Assembly (NCBI GenBank): GCA_949751835.1
Contig: CATKHK010000003.1
Span: 248,001-312,000 of the forward strand
Direction: 5' to 3'
DNA: 64,000 nt
DNA from: Blepharisma japonicum
Taxonomy: Eukaryota; Ciliophora; Heterotrichea; Heterotrichida; Blepharismidae
The position numbers were made by a program, and so were the translations under genes. The number at the start of each line of letters is the position of its first letter. The stretch's first letter is position 1. Below the pieces are notes generated by a model. It was not told the origin of the DNA. It did no database searches and was given only the letters and a program-made list of their open reading frames with translations. Below are positions 22,754 through 34,689 of this stretch, in pieces.

Positions 22754-25700
22754 TTATTTCATTCCAGCATACTTTGTTCTAAATCTTGGGTTTTTCAATT
22801 GAGCGTTATTATCATTTATCCAATGCCTTCTATCCTTCACATTTATTCGAGGTTTAGAATAAGGCACAAACACTCCTGCAAGCCTTAAATATTTATGCTC
22901 TAAATGCTCAGCTTTTGCTGGAAAAGCTTCATATCACTCTTGTTGTGTATTTTTATTTCTATTTAAATACCAAATCTTATGTAAATTTGCATCAGAAGGA
23001 TTCCAGGTAATAAAGCTTTTATTTTCCATATTTTTGGTTACAATAAGCCTCACTCCTTTATACTGCCCTGAAGTAAGCATTGCTGCTTTTTGTGCTGGTA
23101 GTTCTGCATTGGTCTGCATAAGGACTGTATAATATGCTTTAAAATCTTCAGTACCAGAAAGAGTTCCAAGTAATAACCCAGCTGCTTCATCAAGATTTAA
23201 AGTCCTGACAAACATTTCAGCTTTATAATAAGGGTTATTTACATCCTTTTCAATTTGATTGGCTGCTTTTTTCTGCACTGTTATTTCTTTTCTCACTGCC
23301 TGTGTGTATAAGTTTTGAACAAATTTCAAAGAAGCATCAGGATCAAAAATATTTACAAATTCTCCTCTTAATATTGAATTTTTTCTGTCAATTTCCCTTT
23401 TATCTCTGATGGATTGGAAAACTAAAGCAAGCTTCTGCTCATTTGTGACGATTCCTAAACTTTCTAAAGAATTATGAATAGGAAATCCAAATTGCCCCAT
23501 CATATGAAGGATTTTATAGAGCATCCCTCCTGGATTCATTTGCAATTGGATTTTATCAATAAAAGACTTCGCTCTTGGTGAAAGCTCATCAATTTTTCCT
23601 GTAAAAGTAAAATTCGTTTTTATAGCACGATGCTGATTATTTCTCTGAACTTGCTCTAATTGAGTTAAAAATTTTTGAGCGTAGAATGAAATCTCAAATC
23701 CTATATCTTCAACTTTTTCAACAAGTTTTGATACGTCAATGTCTAGCATTTTGATGACAAAATCAAAAAAAGTCATTTTGGCAGGGAAAACAATCCTTCG
23801 TCTGAATTCTTCTTCAAAAATGTATGGGAATAAAATTTCTGATTTTTGGAAATCACCTGTTTGGTGCACACATAAAAGTTTTGCTAAAAATGCTGAGTTA
23901 TTATGAATCATGCTAGGAAGTCTGCTTATAGCATTAGTTAAGTATTCATCAAATTGGTATTTAAGTCTCCCCAGAAAAAGGTCTTTGTCATCTCTATATA
24001 AAGCTAAACAAGTTTCTCTAATTAAATTCAATTGAAAGTACTGATAATCTGTTTGAGCATCTTCAATAGCTTTGGCGTATAGCATATAAGGGAATTCATC
24101 TAATTGTTGGTCTTCATATCCCAGCACATTTACTGTGACATTCCATCCTACAAGTGGCTTTATTTTTTCTTTGGCGATCTGCCAATGGTCTTCATTGATA
24201 TAAACTGGGAAAATTCCATTAATAACTTCATTTGGGAGCCCTTTAATAACTTCGCTTGCAGGCAGTGGTTTGACCCCATTTTGATATGATCTGGAGCCTT
24301 GAATAACTTGTCCCGCTTTTGTTTCAAAAAGTGCTGAATCTATAAACGAGTCTGCAGTTATAGAATAGACAAGGATTTTTTTGATTTTAATTTGATAGGC
24401 AAGTCCTAGTAAATCTCTTGGTCTTTCAATTTCTAAAGTCATACAAAAACAGTCACCATCTGCAATTGCGTCTATTCAGCTTTTGCCTGAGATAATACAA
24501 TTTCCGTATTCAGTGATATGATTTGCATATTTTTGCTGCATTTCAGGAATATTAAATTTCATTACTGCCTCATTAATGTTTAGTTCTGATTGATTTAGCA
24601 TTTCGTGTGCAGCTCTTGACTCTTTCGCTAGCTTCTTTTCCAGGTTCCTAATCAAGATTAGTTTATGAGCATAATTATTAAGTTTTGCCAGCTGCAAATT
24701 GGTTAAGTCTCCTATTGAAGTTTCTCTCATAATTTCATAATAACAGTTAAATAGCTCTTTTGCTGCATTAAAATAAATTGTGCATTGCTTCCTCTGAAAA
24801 ATCCTAAGCCTTCTCGATTCTCCATCAAGATTATCAATTCTCCTATTCATTTCTTCAATTAATGGGCAAATTTCTTCCAAATTTTTCCTTTGATTTTCTG
24901 TTTTCATTTCCAAAATCTGAATAATTTTTGCACTCACAAAGTTCGTGACCAAATGCACAAGTTTTTTGAAATCATTTGTGTCTCCTCTTGTATATTCCAA
25001 TTCATAAACTTGTACAGCTGAGCCTTTGTGTACTTCGATTTTGCAGTCTTCTAAATCATTTTCACTAATATATATTAAGCCTTCATACATGTTTTCTTGA
25101 TGGGATTTTTCAATTGCAATTTTATAGCTTGCATTATTTTCTGTAGAAATAAATCGAGCCCAAATTGCCACTTCAAAAGCAAGATCATAAATATTGTTAA
25201 CAGCTACTGGAATTCTACCACCTGGAGGGACATATTGAAAAGAACCAGGCTTTGTACCACTTTGAGAGAGAGCAGTTAATAATGTAGCATCGTGGTTTTC
25301 AGAAAACCCGATTGAATGTACAGCAATAGAAGTTCCAAGATTTTCCATATCATTTTTGAAATTTTCCATAATGGGGATCAACTGTGCGAGTCCATCATTG
25401 TCTTGCCCATCTGAAAGCCAAATACAGAAGACGCTTTTCATGCCTTTTTCTTTTATTTGTTTATCAATAGCTCCGATCACAGGGGCGAATAAAGTTCCTC
25501 CTAAAGCACTGAGATTTTCAGCTGTATTAATGACTGCATCAAATCCATTATCGCTTGAAGATACTTCCACAAGCCGATTATTAAATAGATATAATGTGAC
25601 TGGAATGCGAGCCTTTTTAAATTTCTGAATCAAGCTTAAAGTGGCTCCTCTTGCATCCAGAATGGGAGGCCCAGCCATAGATCCACTTCTATCAATTGCA

Positions 25701-25819
25701 ATAATTACGTTTAAATTATCTATTTGAGCACCTTCATCTCCAAAGTCAGGAATAAATAGCTTAATTGCCATATACTCACCTACAAGATGAATGAGCTCGC
25801 CTTGAACGACGTTTGCCAT
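22754..25819 (-). CDS. Large von Willebrand factor A domain protein
   Basis: 1021 residues, continuous when TGA at 24474-24476 and 22935-22937 is Trp. The vWA domain occupies about residues 33-230: beta-1 VIIAIDRSGSMAG gives the MIDAS DxSxS (D42), GGTLFAPVIG supplies the MIDAS Thr and WLSDGQDND the Asp, so metal binding looks intact. A helical, charged middle follows (RRLRIFQRKQC; KKLAKESRAAHEM). The C-terminal ~570 residues (from about ADGDCFCMTLEIERPRDLLG) resemble nothing I recognise; they are not an alpha-kinase or ubiquitin ligase domain. No signal peptide, so cytosolic. Stand-alone vWA proteins of this kind are expanded in ciliates; function unknown. Confidence 0.8.
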
Positions 25820-25912
25820 ATTGTATCAGTATTAAAATTTTATTTATTTTATAAATGAAACTCCCAATCATAATTCTCAATATGAATTATTCCCGACTAT
25901 TTAGCAAGTTCT

Positions 25913-26497
25913 TTATTTATTATTATTTTCTTTATTCGGCTCATAATTTTTGATTTCGTAGATTTTGCACTCTGCGATTATTGACTTTATGAGGACACAT
26001 GTAGTAAAAATTATTATTGGTAGGGACATGCTTAAGACTGAAATTGGCACTAGTCTTATCCAGATCGCAATCTGCAACTTCAAATACATAAAAATTTTTC
26101 TTGATAAGTTTTCTTGGAGCTGGATTATGACTTTCTTTTTTCTTATTGTCTTGATAAGCTTGGTGAAGAGAAACTTCAGTCTATAAATTATATAGAGAAT
26201 GACTGGGATATTGATAGCTGCACAATAAAATGACTGGCTTCTCCTTATTGCTTTGAGCATTTGTAAGAATGGCATAAACTTTACACTTCCTTTAAGCTCG
26301 TATTTGCATAATTCACATGCTAGGCCTGTGTTTTCTGCTCTTGACCTTGTCAGCAAACTTCGAAATTTGTATTTTTCTTTTAGTCATTTTTGTAAGCATG
26401 TTTCGTGAACATACTTAATTGACCCCATGCATTTGCATGGCGAAATGATGTTATCTTGATTTTGAGAATTAAGACAGATCCTGCATTCAAATGACAT
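25913..26497 (-). CDS. RINGv (MARCH-type) membrane E3 ubiquitin ligase
   Basis: 194 residues with TGA as Trp at 26379-26381. The N-terminal RINGv finger is complete: CRIC, CKCMGSIKYVHETCLQKW, CELC, in the C4HC3 order with the diagnostic Trp after the HxxC. Two hydrophobic segments follow (FYCAAINIPVILYIIY at about 92-107 and SVLSMSLPIIIFTTCVLI at about 155-172). MARCH proteins ubiquitinate membrane proteins for endocytosis or ER degradation. Family assignment is firm; the substrate is unknown. It is divergent in orientation from nothing nearby; the vWA gene starts about 90 bp downstream on the same strand. Confidence 0.9.
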
Positions 26498-26926
26498 TTA
26501 TATTAATACAAGAAATGGGTTGTTGACTATTTCTTAAATTAATAATTTTATATAATAATTAAGTAAAAGTTTCTTATTGCTTTGTTTTCATAGCTAAAAT
26601 TCTTTTAAAATTGCCTTATATCAGAATAAGCTAAAAATTAAATCTACAATTTTATGATTTGCGATCAAGTTAATATTCATTATTTGCATCATATTAGTCT
26701 AACAAATTTACTTTTATAAAGTTAATCTCTGTAAATCTCTTTTAAAGTTTTAATTTCATAATAATTTTAAAACCACTTAATTTTATCACTGCATAGAGGT
26801 CTTGCATCTTTGCAATTAAATTTAATGAGCAAATTTAAGAAATTGAATTAAAATTATATCAAGACTCTTTATTCATAAACCTCCAAAAATTGGCTATTTA
26901 ATTATTGGAAAAAATATATGTTTCAA
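26498..26926. other. Intergenic, 429 bp
   Basis: AT-rich, nothing recognised. Confidence 0.6.
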
Positions 26927-27376
26927 CTAATTTTCATCTTCATCTGGCTGATAAACAACTTGTGGTATGCTTAGACATACAATTTTTTTCTTTGATTTTG
27001 TCTTTTCTTCCACATCTTCTTCTCTTTGACTTAAATTTGTTTGCTCATCAAGTGTAACATCATTGAGAATGGTTGATTTGGTCTCATCTGGCTCAAACTG
27101 TTGAGATTTTCTTTTCCTATGATTAGGAAATTCTGTAACAAATGAGCTTAGGTCTTTGATTATTGTAGCAGATTGGTTAATTAGTTTAGGTTTATATAAA
27201 TCCTCCAGGGGAGAATTGCTAAATCCTTTTCTTTTTTGCATTGGGCTGACGTCTATAGATCTTAGAAGCTTTAGCTTAGGTAATCTAACTGCAGAGTATT
27301 TAATTTTCAGCTGTTCAGTAGGGTTTTCATGGTCTTTTTCTATGTATTTCTGTAGGAACTTCCGAGATAAATCCAT
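26927..27376 (-). CDS. Small charged protein, unrecognised
   Basis: 149 residues, ATG to TAA, no intron. Basic N-terminal two thirds with short Pro-containing motifs (VRLPKLKLLRSIDVSPMQKR) and an acidic stretch with EEDVEEKTKSKKK near the C terminus; it ends in DEDEN. Predicted to be mostly disordered; there is no domain I recognise. Possible nuclear or axonemal accessory protein, with no direct support. Confidence 0.6.
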   Translation of the reverse strand: MDLSRKFLQKYIEKDHENPTEQLKIKYSAVRLPKLKLLRSIDVSPMQKRKGFSNSPLEDLYKPKLINQSATIIKDLSSFVTEFPNHRKRKSQQFEPDETKSTILNDVTLDEQTNLSQREEDVEEKTKSKKKIVCLSIPQVVYQPDEDEN

Positions 27377-27812
27377 TTGCGTATTATAACATTTTTTGGG
27401 TAAAGCTTTTTAAATAAAAGTTAATGGATTGATAGAATTATGGCAAAGATATAAGTATTATTCCAGTAAAATCGATTTTAAAAGTTTAGAGAACTAAAAG
27501 TTTTGATCTCATCACTTGAAGCACCATTGATCGTAGATTAATTTATAATTAGATTTAATAAAAAGTGCTAATATAATTTACTTAATATTTCATAAATAAA
27601 TCTTTGTTTCTGAATTCATTGACCTGAGTAAGTAATATCAAAATAAAAAAATTATAAACCTTTTCCATTATTAATTAATGTCTATTTATTCTAATTAAAT
27701 CCTTCTCAAATTAATCATATAAGCAATTTCCAATTATATTTTTCCCATTATTAGATGAAACTTATTATAAATTAATAAGCTTATATTAAATAAAACAGCC
27801 AAAAATCTTAAA
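27377..27812. other. Intergenic, 436 bp
   Basis: AT-rich, nothing recognised. Confidence 0.6.
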
Positions 27813-28694
27813 TTATAAATGAAATCTATTGAGTTCATAAATAATTTTCACTAAATATAGATTACCTTTTTTCCAATTTAAATCCCTTTTAGCTTTTGTA
27901 AAAGAATAAAGAAATTTTTTTGAGCCTTGAGGTTCCGGAGTATAAGCTCCAACTCCTGGACCGTCTCTTTTTTGAAAAGATTTATTTTTCATGTATGTAT
28001 AAAGAGGCTTAAGAACGGTCCTATCAGTCTTATATTGTTCAGGAACTGGACTATCTTGATCCATCATTTCTTGATAATAGACTCTCCTCGTCCTATCTGT
28101 CGAGCAAAATCTGAAATTAAATTTTGAGCTTGAATCTAAGCATTTTGGTGCAGGAGAAGGATCTTTTGTATGATACAGAGGTGGTGTTTTACTAGGGTTA
28201 AATTTTACAGTTGGAGTAACAGGGAGCTTCCATGCATATTTTGGCCCTGGAGATCTGTCGAAATATTCTTGAAAATTTATCAGTCTATTCACTTTTGCTC
28301 GGTTAAATCGTGTTGCTGGAGGATTTGGCATAACTTTTTCTGCTTTTGGAGTATAAGTAAAAGCAGATGGCGAATCAGGCGACTTTTTCAATCTTAAATT
28401 CGCTTTTGGAAATTTAACTGTAGGAATTCTCTGTTTGTTTGACAAAAACTCGTCACTGGCATCATAAGTCCCTGGGCCGATTTCTTCATCAGAAGACGAG
28501 CTTGGCATTCTTTTTGGTTTTGATAACTCTCTAAGCCTTTCTTCAGAATATTTGTTAATTTTCTTATCTCTTTCAACACTTTTATTTAACTCGATTCTTC
28601 TGTTAAATTTTTTTATTTTAGGTTGGCTTTGAGAAATTGTCAGCAAATTATTCCACTCATCTTGTGAGAAGTAATCATATGGAGATTTAGACAT
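27813..28694 (-). CDS. SHIPPO (STPGR)-repeat protein, axonemal type
   Basis: 288 residues if the 15-nt intron at 27851-27865 (GTAATCTATATTTAG on the minus strand) is removed; the intron is a multiple of three and has no stop in frame, so the unspliced reading adds five residues near the C terminus. Start chosen at the ATG at 28694 rather than the upstream TTG. Pro-Gly motifs recur: EIGPGTYDASDEF, RSPGPKYAWKLP, PSPAPKCLD, DSPVPEQYKT, GPGVGAYTPEP, each followed by basic/aromatic sequence as in STPGR/ODF3-type repeats. Members line the lumen of ciliary doublet microtubules as inner proteins. That fits a heavily ciliated cell, but the exact orthologue is not clear. Confidence 0.82.
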   Translation of the reverse strand: MSKSPYDYFSQDEWNNLLTISQSQPKIKKFNRRIELNKSVERDKKINKYSEERLRELSKPKRMPSSSSDEEIGPGTYDASDEFLSNKQRIPTVKFPKANLRLKKSPDSPSAFTYTPKAEKVMPNPPATRFNRAKVNRLINFQEYFDRSPGPKYAWKLPVTPTVKFNPSKTPPLYHTKDPSPAPKCLDSSSKFNFRFCSTDRTRRVYYQEMMDQDSPVPEQYKTDRTVLKPLYTYMKNKSFQKRDGPGVGAYTPEPQGSKKFLYSFTKAKRDLNWKKGNLYLVKIIYELNRFHL

Positions 28695-28888
28695 ATATGA
28701 TTCCAAGAAAATGAGAAATTTTATAACTTAATTGGAAGGCTTTTAAGCTCAGCTTCTTCAAGCTAATAATAGTGAAGGACGTTGCAGAGAGAAGAAATAT
28801 TGAGTTTTTGCTATAATAGAAATTGGAGATAAATATTAATAAAAATTTAAGTGATAATGATCAGTTCTTAAAATGAAAATATTTATAT

Positions 28889-29392
28889 ATGGACCAAAGT
28901 CTTAAACTCAACAAATCTGCAACGAAAATTCAGCCTATTAGACGAAGTGTTAAATCTTTTACTATTGTACCTCAAATTTCTTTATACAAGCTTAATGACC
29001 AGTCTCCAGAGCCTACATCTGGCAGCTCTCTTTTTCCTTCAATTTCAAAAACGATAAATAAATCTTCAACTACAGGAAGGCTTAGCTCAATTGAAGCTAA
29101 GCCAATAAACTTGCAATCTAAGCTGAGAGCAAATACACACAGAAGGAAACTGTCCCAGCCCTTGAGCCCTACATCAGAGAGGCTATCGCATTTGTATGTG
29201 TCCCAGCTATTTTCTTCAAATAACAAGAAGCAATTGGTACATCTCAGGAGCTCTACTAAATACAGCGAATGAGAAATTCAGGATGCTTTAAGAAATCCGA
29301 AGAAAAAAGATATAAGGAAAGGAAGACTGAAATTAGTGGCCTCATTGAAATCATTAAAGATGTTTGAGCCGAGAGAAGTAACGTGGGTTTAG
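28889..29392 (+). CDS. Ser-rich basic protein, unrecognised
   Basis: 167 residues, ATG to TAG, with TGA as Trp at 29270. Low-complexity and Ser/Thr/Lys/Pro-rich (SPEPTSGSSLFPS, KLSQPLSPTSERLS), probably disordered, with several SP sites that could be phosphorylated by proline-directed kinases. The basic tail (RNPKKKDIRKGRLK) could bind microtubules or nucleic acid. No domain recognised. It is divergent with the SHIPPO-repeat gene across about 195 bp. Confidence 0.6.
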
Positions 29393-29858
29393 AGTAAACT
29401 TATTTATCGATAAATTTTAAAATTTTTTGAAGCTTGATATATGACTGCTTTTATAAATATAGATTAAAATATATAATAGGTGAAAATATTGTTTGGAGAG
29501 TATATAAAAATTTTTTTGCATAAAATTTTAAGATAAAGTAATAATTAAATTACTGAGATTATCTATAAGTATTTTATTTATGAACTGAAGTTCTAAAAAT
29601 TATTTATCTATGGTAAGATATAAAGAAAAATAAATTTTTAGTTATATGAGCTTTATTGAAAAAGTTTAATACAATGGGAAGCTGATTGCAAAATTATTAA
29701 TAAATAAATTAAATAAATTAAAAGAATTTAGCAATAAAATTTAATTAATTAAATGCAGACACTGAAAATAGTATTATCATGCCATAACTTCTCAAAAATT
29801 AATATAACATTTTTCATTTGTGATAAGTATTAATTATTTAATAAATTTAAATTAATCA
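29393..29858. other. Intergenic, 466 bp
   Basis: AT-rich, nothing recognised. Confidence 0.6.
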
Positions 29859-31166
29859 TTAACCTTCTTGTCCATACATCTCTGTAAATTGTTGCTGTTT
29901 CATTAAATCCTGAGGAGAAACAGAAGGTCTTGTTGTGTCCAAGATCCTAAAAAAATCATCGGCATCAACCTCAGGGGGTTTAAGAGCTCCAGCAGGGACC
30001 TCCATCAGTGTCATTTCTCTTGCACCAGGAGTGCTTGGAGCGCATGGAGCATATTTAGTTTGTCCAGCTAGCATAATTGCTAAAAAATGGGTTGCTCTTT
30101 GGCATTTTCTTACAGGCTCCATTAATGCTGCTTTCACAGTTGTAGTAATATCAGATCCTGAGTAACCTTCTGTTTTGTTTGCAAGCTCATTGAAATCTTC
30201 TTCAGTCAAATTATGCGGTGTGTCTCCTAAATTTAGCCTAAACATAAGGACCCTTGCAGATGCATCTGGCAACGGAATATAAACCCTCCTTTCAAATCGT
30301 CTTCTAATAGCTGAATCTAGTTCCCAAGGTATATTCGTGGCGCCTAGAACTAAAATTCCTTCTTCATTATGTCCAACTCCTTGCATTTGTACTAAAAATT
30401 CAGTTTTAATTCTCCTAGTGGCATCATTTTCTCCTTCATTTCTGCTTCCACATAATGAATCTATTTCATCAATAAAAATGATAGCAGGTTTACTGGTCCT
30501 CGCCATTTCGAAAAGTGACTTGACAAGTCTTTCTGACTCTCCCATATATTTGCTTACTAGATCACTTGAAGAGACTGAGAAAAATGTGCCATCACATTCA
30601 GTCGCACAAGCCTTGGCAAGATAAGACTTTCCAGTACCTGGAGGACCATATAATAAAATCCCTTTTCAGGGGGTACGCTTGCCAACAAATAGTTCAGGGA
30701 ACCGAGATGGTAAAATCACTGCTTCTTGTAGAACCTGCTTTGCATTAGCTAAACCAGCAACGTCATTTCATTTGACGTTTGGTTTTTCTGTTATTATTGC
30801 ACTTTCTAAGGATTTTCGGAGCCCAGCATTAGAGTCATCATCTTCAGACCTACTCCCTGACTTTCTGTTTTGCTGATCAGGCTTGACACCATCAGCGAGA
30901 ACTGGCTGTTTTTGATCTTCTTTTTCATATAAATAATCCGAGAGCTCTTCAGCTCTTTTCATGTACTCGTTAAGCTTTTCTCTAAAGCTTTGCTTTAAAA
31001 TTTGATTGGGTTCATCTATGTAGATTTTACATTTATAAAGATGCAGAAAGTATCTGATTGATTGCTTGTAGAGACTATATGCATTTTCGTAGCTTTGCTT
31101 GCGGTCTTCTTCGCATGCTCGCTTAGATATTTCTATTGCTTTTTTTCGAAGCTCCTCAGTCGACAT
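29859..31166 (-). CDS. VPS4: Vps4-type AAA ATPase of the ESCRT pathway
   Basis: 435 residues, close to yeast Vps4 (437). Two Trp codons are TGA (one at the start of the WNDVAGL motif, one in TPWKGILL). The N-terminal MIT domain (about 1-80: [29 protein letters not shown]) binds ESCRT-III tails. The AAA cassette has Walker A GPPGTGKS near 170, Walker [11 protein letters not shown] near 230, the SRH with [17 protein letters not shown] carrying two arginine fingers, and the beta domain and C-terminal helix ([17 protein letters not shown]). It disassembles ESCRT-III filaments in multivesicular body formation, abscission and membrane repair; the last matters in heterotrichs. Orthology is firm. Confidence 0.96.
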
Positions 31167-31641
31167 TTATTTCAGAAGAAAATTTATATCTTTAGTTGAA
31201 AATAGTAGTAGGTGATTGAAAGAAGGAAATTTGTTTTTTTAATTGTTGTGAAATAGGATTTTGCCTTATCAGAATTGTTGATGAACGAAATAAATGCAAA
31301 TTGATATTTGAAGTGCAAATATTGTATGATAAAAAACTATTTAGTTTATTAAAATTCTGATATTGAGGTAAGAGATGCATATCTGTCATTAAAATTGAAT
31401 GCTTTTGTAAATTTAAAATCATAAAATAAACTTTTATTTGATGGAAAGTTAAATAGAGATTTTCAATTACAATTAATTAACTAATTATGAAATTTTCAAA
31501 TATGAGAATTCCACAATTTCAGAGCTTTAATAAAGCTTAAATGATGATTTATATCACAATTCCAATGAAGATAAAAGAGTATTATTAAAATCGTAAATTC
31601 AATATCTACCATTAAATTATCTCAGAATTAACAGATTTAAA
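31167..31641. other. Intergenic, 475 bp, divergent promoter region
   Basis: Separates the divergently transcribed Vps4-like and pirin genes. AT-rich; a minus-strand ORF at 31192-31422 has no family support. Confidence 0.6.
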
Positions 31642-32487
31642 ATGTCGAGAGCTGTAGTCAAAATAATTAATCCTTTTGAATTATCAGAAGGCGTCGGTGC
31701 TCACGTAAAGCGTGTGATCGGTACTTCTCAATTGAAAAACTTAGATCCTTTTCTTATGATGGATCACTTTTTTGTTAGCAAGCCTGCAGGTTTCCCTGAC
31801 CATCCTCACAGAGGATTTGAGACTGTAACATATATGCTTCAAGGATCTTGCAAGCATGAAGACTTTAAAGGCAATATGGGCGAAATATCACAAGGAGGTA
31901 TTCAATGAATGACAGCAGGCAGAGGAATTATGCATTCTGAGATGCCAGGAACAAATGAAATGGAAGGGATTCAGCTTTGGGTTAATTTGAGTAGAGAAAA
32001 TAAGCTTTGTGAGCCTTCATATCAAGATGCAAAAGAAAGCGAAATCCTTAAAGTTCAAGAAGATGGCATAAAGGTGTCGATTATTGCTGGAAGTAGCTTA
32101 GGTAAAGCAGCTTCAACAATAACCAGGACTCCTGCAATATTTTTAGATGTTGAGTTGGATCCTAATAAAGAGTTTGTTCAAGAGATAGCGGATGGATGAA
32201 ATGGGTTTTTATATATTCTTAATGGGTCCGTTATGGTTAAAGATAAAAATATATCGAAAAATCAAGCTGGAATCTTAAGTCACAGCGGGAAACTTAAAGT
32301 TGAAACAATTGAAGGCGCCAGATTTTTGCTATTTGCTGGGCAGCCTTTAAATGAGCCAATAGTTCAGCATGGGCCAATTGTGATGAACTCTTATAATGAA
32401 ATTGAGCAAGCCTTTGAAGATTATAGAAATGAAAGAAATGGATTTGAAGGAGCCCTTTCTTGGAATTCTAAAATTAAGAATCAATAG
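31642..32487 (+). CDS. Pirin family cupin protein
   Basis: 281 residues, continuous only with TGA as Trp at 31906 (GGIQ-W-MTAGRG) and 32197 (ADG-W-NGF), both canonical Trp positions. The N-terminal cupin carries the metal ligands: HPHRGFETVTY (two His) and GIMHSEMPG (His and Glu). The C-terminal cupin ends with GARFLLFAGQPLNEPIVQHGPIVMN. Pirins are iron-binding proteins reported as transcription co-regulators in animals and as quercetin dioxygenases in vitro. All four iron ligands are present, so metal binding is expected. Best single proof of the UGA reassignment in this window. Confidence 0.95.
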
Positions 32488-32933
32488 CAATAATTCAATA
32501 ATTTTCCTCTTTTTCAATTTAATTAAACTTTCAAGAGATTAAATTCCGTTAGTTTCTCTATTTATGACGATATCCGGTTTATTCTTTAATTTTGCCACTA
32601 TATGATTTTCAATTTATTTGTGACACTTCAATAAGAACTACAAAATTAAAATATTTGATCCAAAAAGTATTCATCTTCGATAAAGAGTAAAGGATAATTG
32701 TATTATTTTGTGTTATTTCACCTCGGCGAAGATTAAAAGGGACTGATATTCCATTTATTTCATTTTTTTATAAGAGTTTCTTTAACTATATTTTTAAATT
32801 TAGTATCTCAATTAATTAAACTCGCACAAAAAAGCTATATTTAAGTCATTATTAAAATAGAAATCAGTAATATTGCGTTAGGTTTAATTTATATATAAAG
32901 AATGCGTCAGTAAAGCAGAGATAATAAATATAC
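32488..32933. other. Intergenic, 446 bp
   Basis: AT-rich. A short inverted pair (ATCTTCG near 32674 and CGAAGAT near 32729) was seen; significance unclear. Confidence 0.5.
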
Positions 32934-34094
32934 ATGGAGGACGAAAATATTATCCTCTGCGATAAATACTCATTAGGCAAAAAAATCGGAGAAGGTTCCT
33001 TCGGAGAAATTTATTTTGGAATCGACGTTGAAACAAAAAGAGAAGTTGCCATAAAAGTGGAGCCACCATCAGTTAATGTTCCTCAATTGATTGCAGAAGC
33101 CAAAATAATCCGTTCTCTCGATAAAGGCATTGGAATTCCAAAAGTGATATGATACGGAACCAGAGAAACCACAAACTATATGGTCATGGAAATGCTAGGG
33201 CAATCTCTAGAAGACAAATTTAAAATATGCAATCGAAAATTTTCTATCAAAACAACAGTTATGATAGCAGACCAAATAATAACAAGAATAGAATATGTAC
33301 ATACAAATAGTATCATTCATAGAGATATAAAGCCTGACAATTTCATGACTGGAATTAACAAAAGAGCGAATTTGATTTATATCATCGATTTCGGATTAAG
33401 CAAAAAATACAGAGATCCCAAAACAAAGCAGCATATCCCGTATAAAGAAAATAGAAGTCTTACTGGGACTGCTCGCTATGCAAGCGTAAATGCACATATG
33501 GGGATTGAGTTGAGTAGAAGAGATGATTTAGAAAGCATTGGATATTTATTTGTATATTTCACAAAAGGAGAGTTGCCTTGGCAGCGAATTCAGTGCGATG
33601 GGAAAAAAGAAAAGTACAAGAAAATCATGGATTCCAAGTACAGCACCCCAGTTGAAGTTTTGTGCAGAGGACTTCCGATTGAGTTCGTAGAGTATTTACT
33701 TTATTGCAAGTCATTAAGATTTGACGAAAAGCCTGATTACGATTATTTAAGAGGGCTGCTGAGAAAAGTCGCGCTTGACCAGAATTTTACACTAGATCTC
33801 GAGTTTGACTGAATTATTATTGACAAAAAAACTCATCAAAGCGAAAGTGCTGACTCTGGCTTTGTAAGAACAAGGCCTAAATATCATAGAGTTCCTCAGC
33901 CATTTCCGTATGATATGGGCCAGGAATCAGACTCGCAAAACGATTCAAAAACAATCACAAGGCAGTCATACATTGGCCCAGAATTTAATGATAAACAGAA
34001 AATTTTAGATGGTCGTAGAGACTTCCTATCTAGATCATTTATCAGAAGGAATAGTGTTCGAGAGAAGGCAAACAAAAGCTGTCATATATTTTAA
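32934..34094 (+). CDS. Casein kinase 1 family Ser/Thr kinase
   Basis: 386 residues with TGA as Trp at 33151 and 33810. Complete kinase domain: glycine loop [18 protein letters not shown] (K41), HRDIKPDNF (catalytic D131), [10 protein letters not shown] (D152), and the CK1-specific [15 protein letters not shown] in place of APE, followed by [13 protein letters not shown]. The C-terminal ~90 residues are basic, Ser-rich and non-catalytic, as in CK1 alpha/delta-like kinases, and may be autophosphorylated. CK1 acts in cilia, membrane traffic and development; ciliates carry many paralogues, so a specific role cannot be assigned. Confidence 0.95.
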
Positions 34095-34689
34095 ATGTTA
34101 AGGAATTTTGTTTATTTAGTTATAAATAATTTTCTGAAGCAAGCCTGATTTAATTAGAATTTTTTAATGCTTGTCATAAAAAAGTCAATTAAAATGTGCA
34201 AATGAATTAATATTCAGACAACTTATGGCTGATTTTGATTAATTTTAATTTGAATTCTAAGCCATCAACTATCAATTATCCAAGACTCTTATATTAGCAA
34301 ATTACTTGGCAATAATTTCTTATAGTAATAGTTTGAAAAAAATTAAACTTCTCCAAATTTTAAGTGAAAATTAAAAACATTTTGTTTTACAAAAACTTTT
34401 TTTTTCAGTTTATACTTATAATCATTTTCAGTAAATTTTTTGGAATTAATGGAATATCTGATTTTTAACAAGAAGATTTATGCTAAAAAATATTAAACCA
34501 AGAAAGATTGAAAATTTTCTATTAAATTTCCAAATTTCATATTTACTTCATTTTATATTCAGTTCAACATATAAATATGGACGGATAAAGTGCACGACAC
34601 CAAGTGGTCGAATTGTTTGTTGTATAAATTTAAATAATTAATTTGCTTAAAATAAAACAAATGAATTCAGTTGGCTTATAAACATTAAA
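34095..34689. other. Intergenic, 595 bp
   Basis: AT-rich. A short GC-richer patch at about 34580-34615 has no recognisable structure. Confidence 0.55.

Noticed and set aside
31192-31422. Minus-strand ORF upstream of Vps4
   Set aside because: Lies in a divergent promoter region, low-complexity composition, no recognisable domain.
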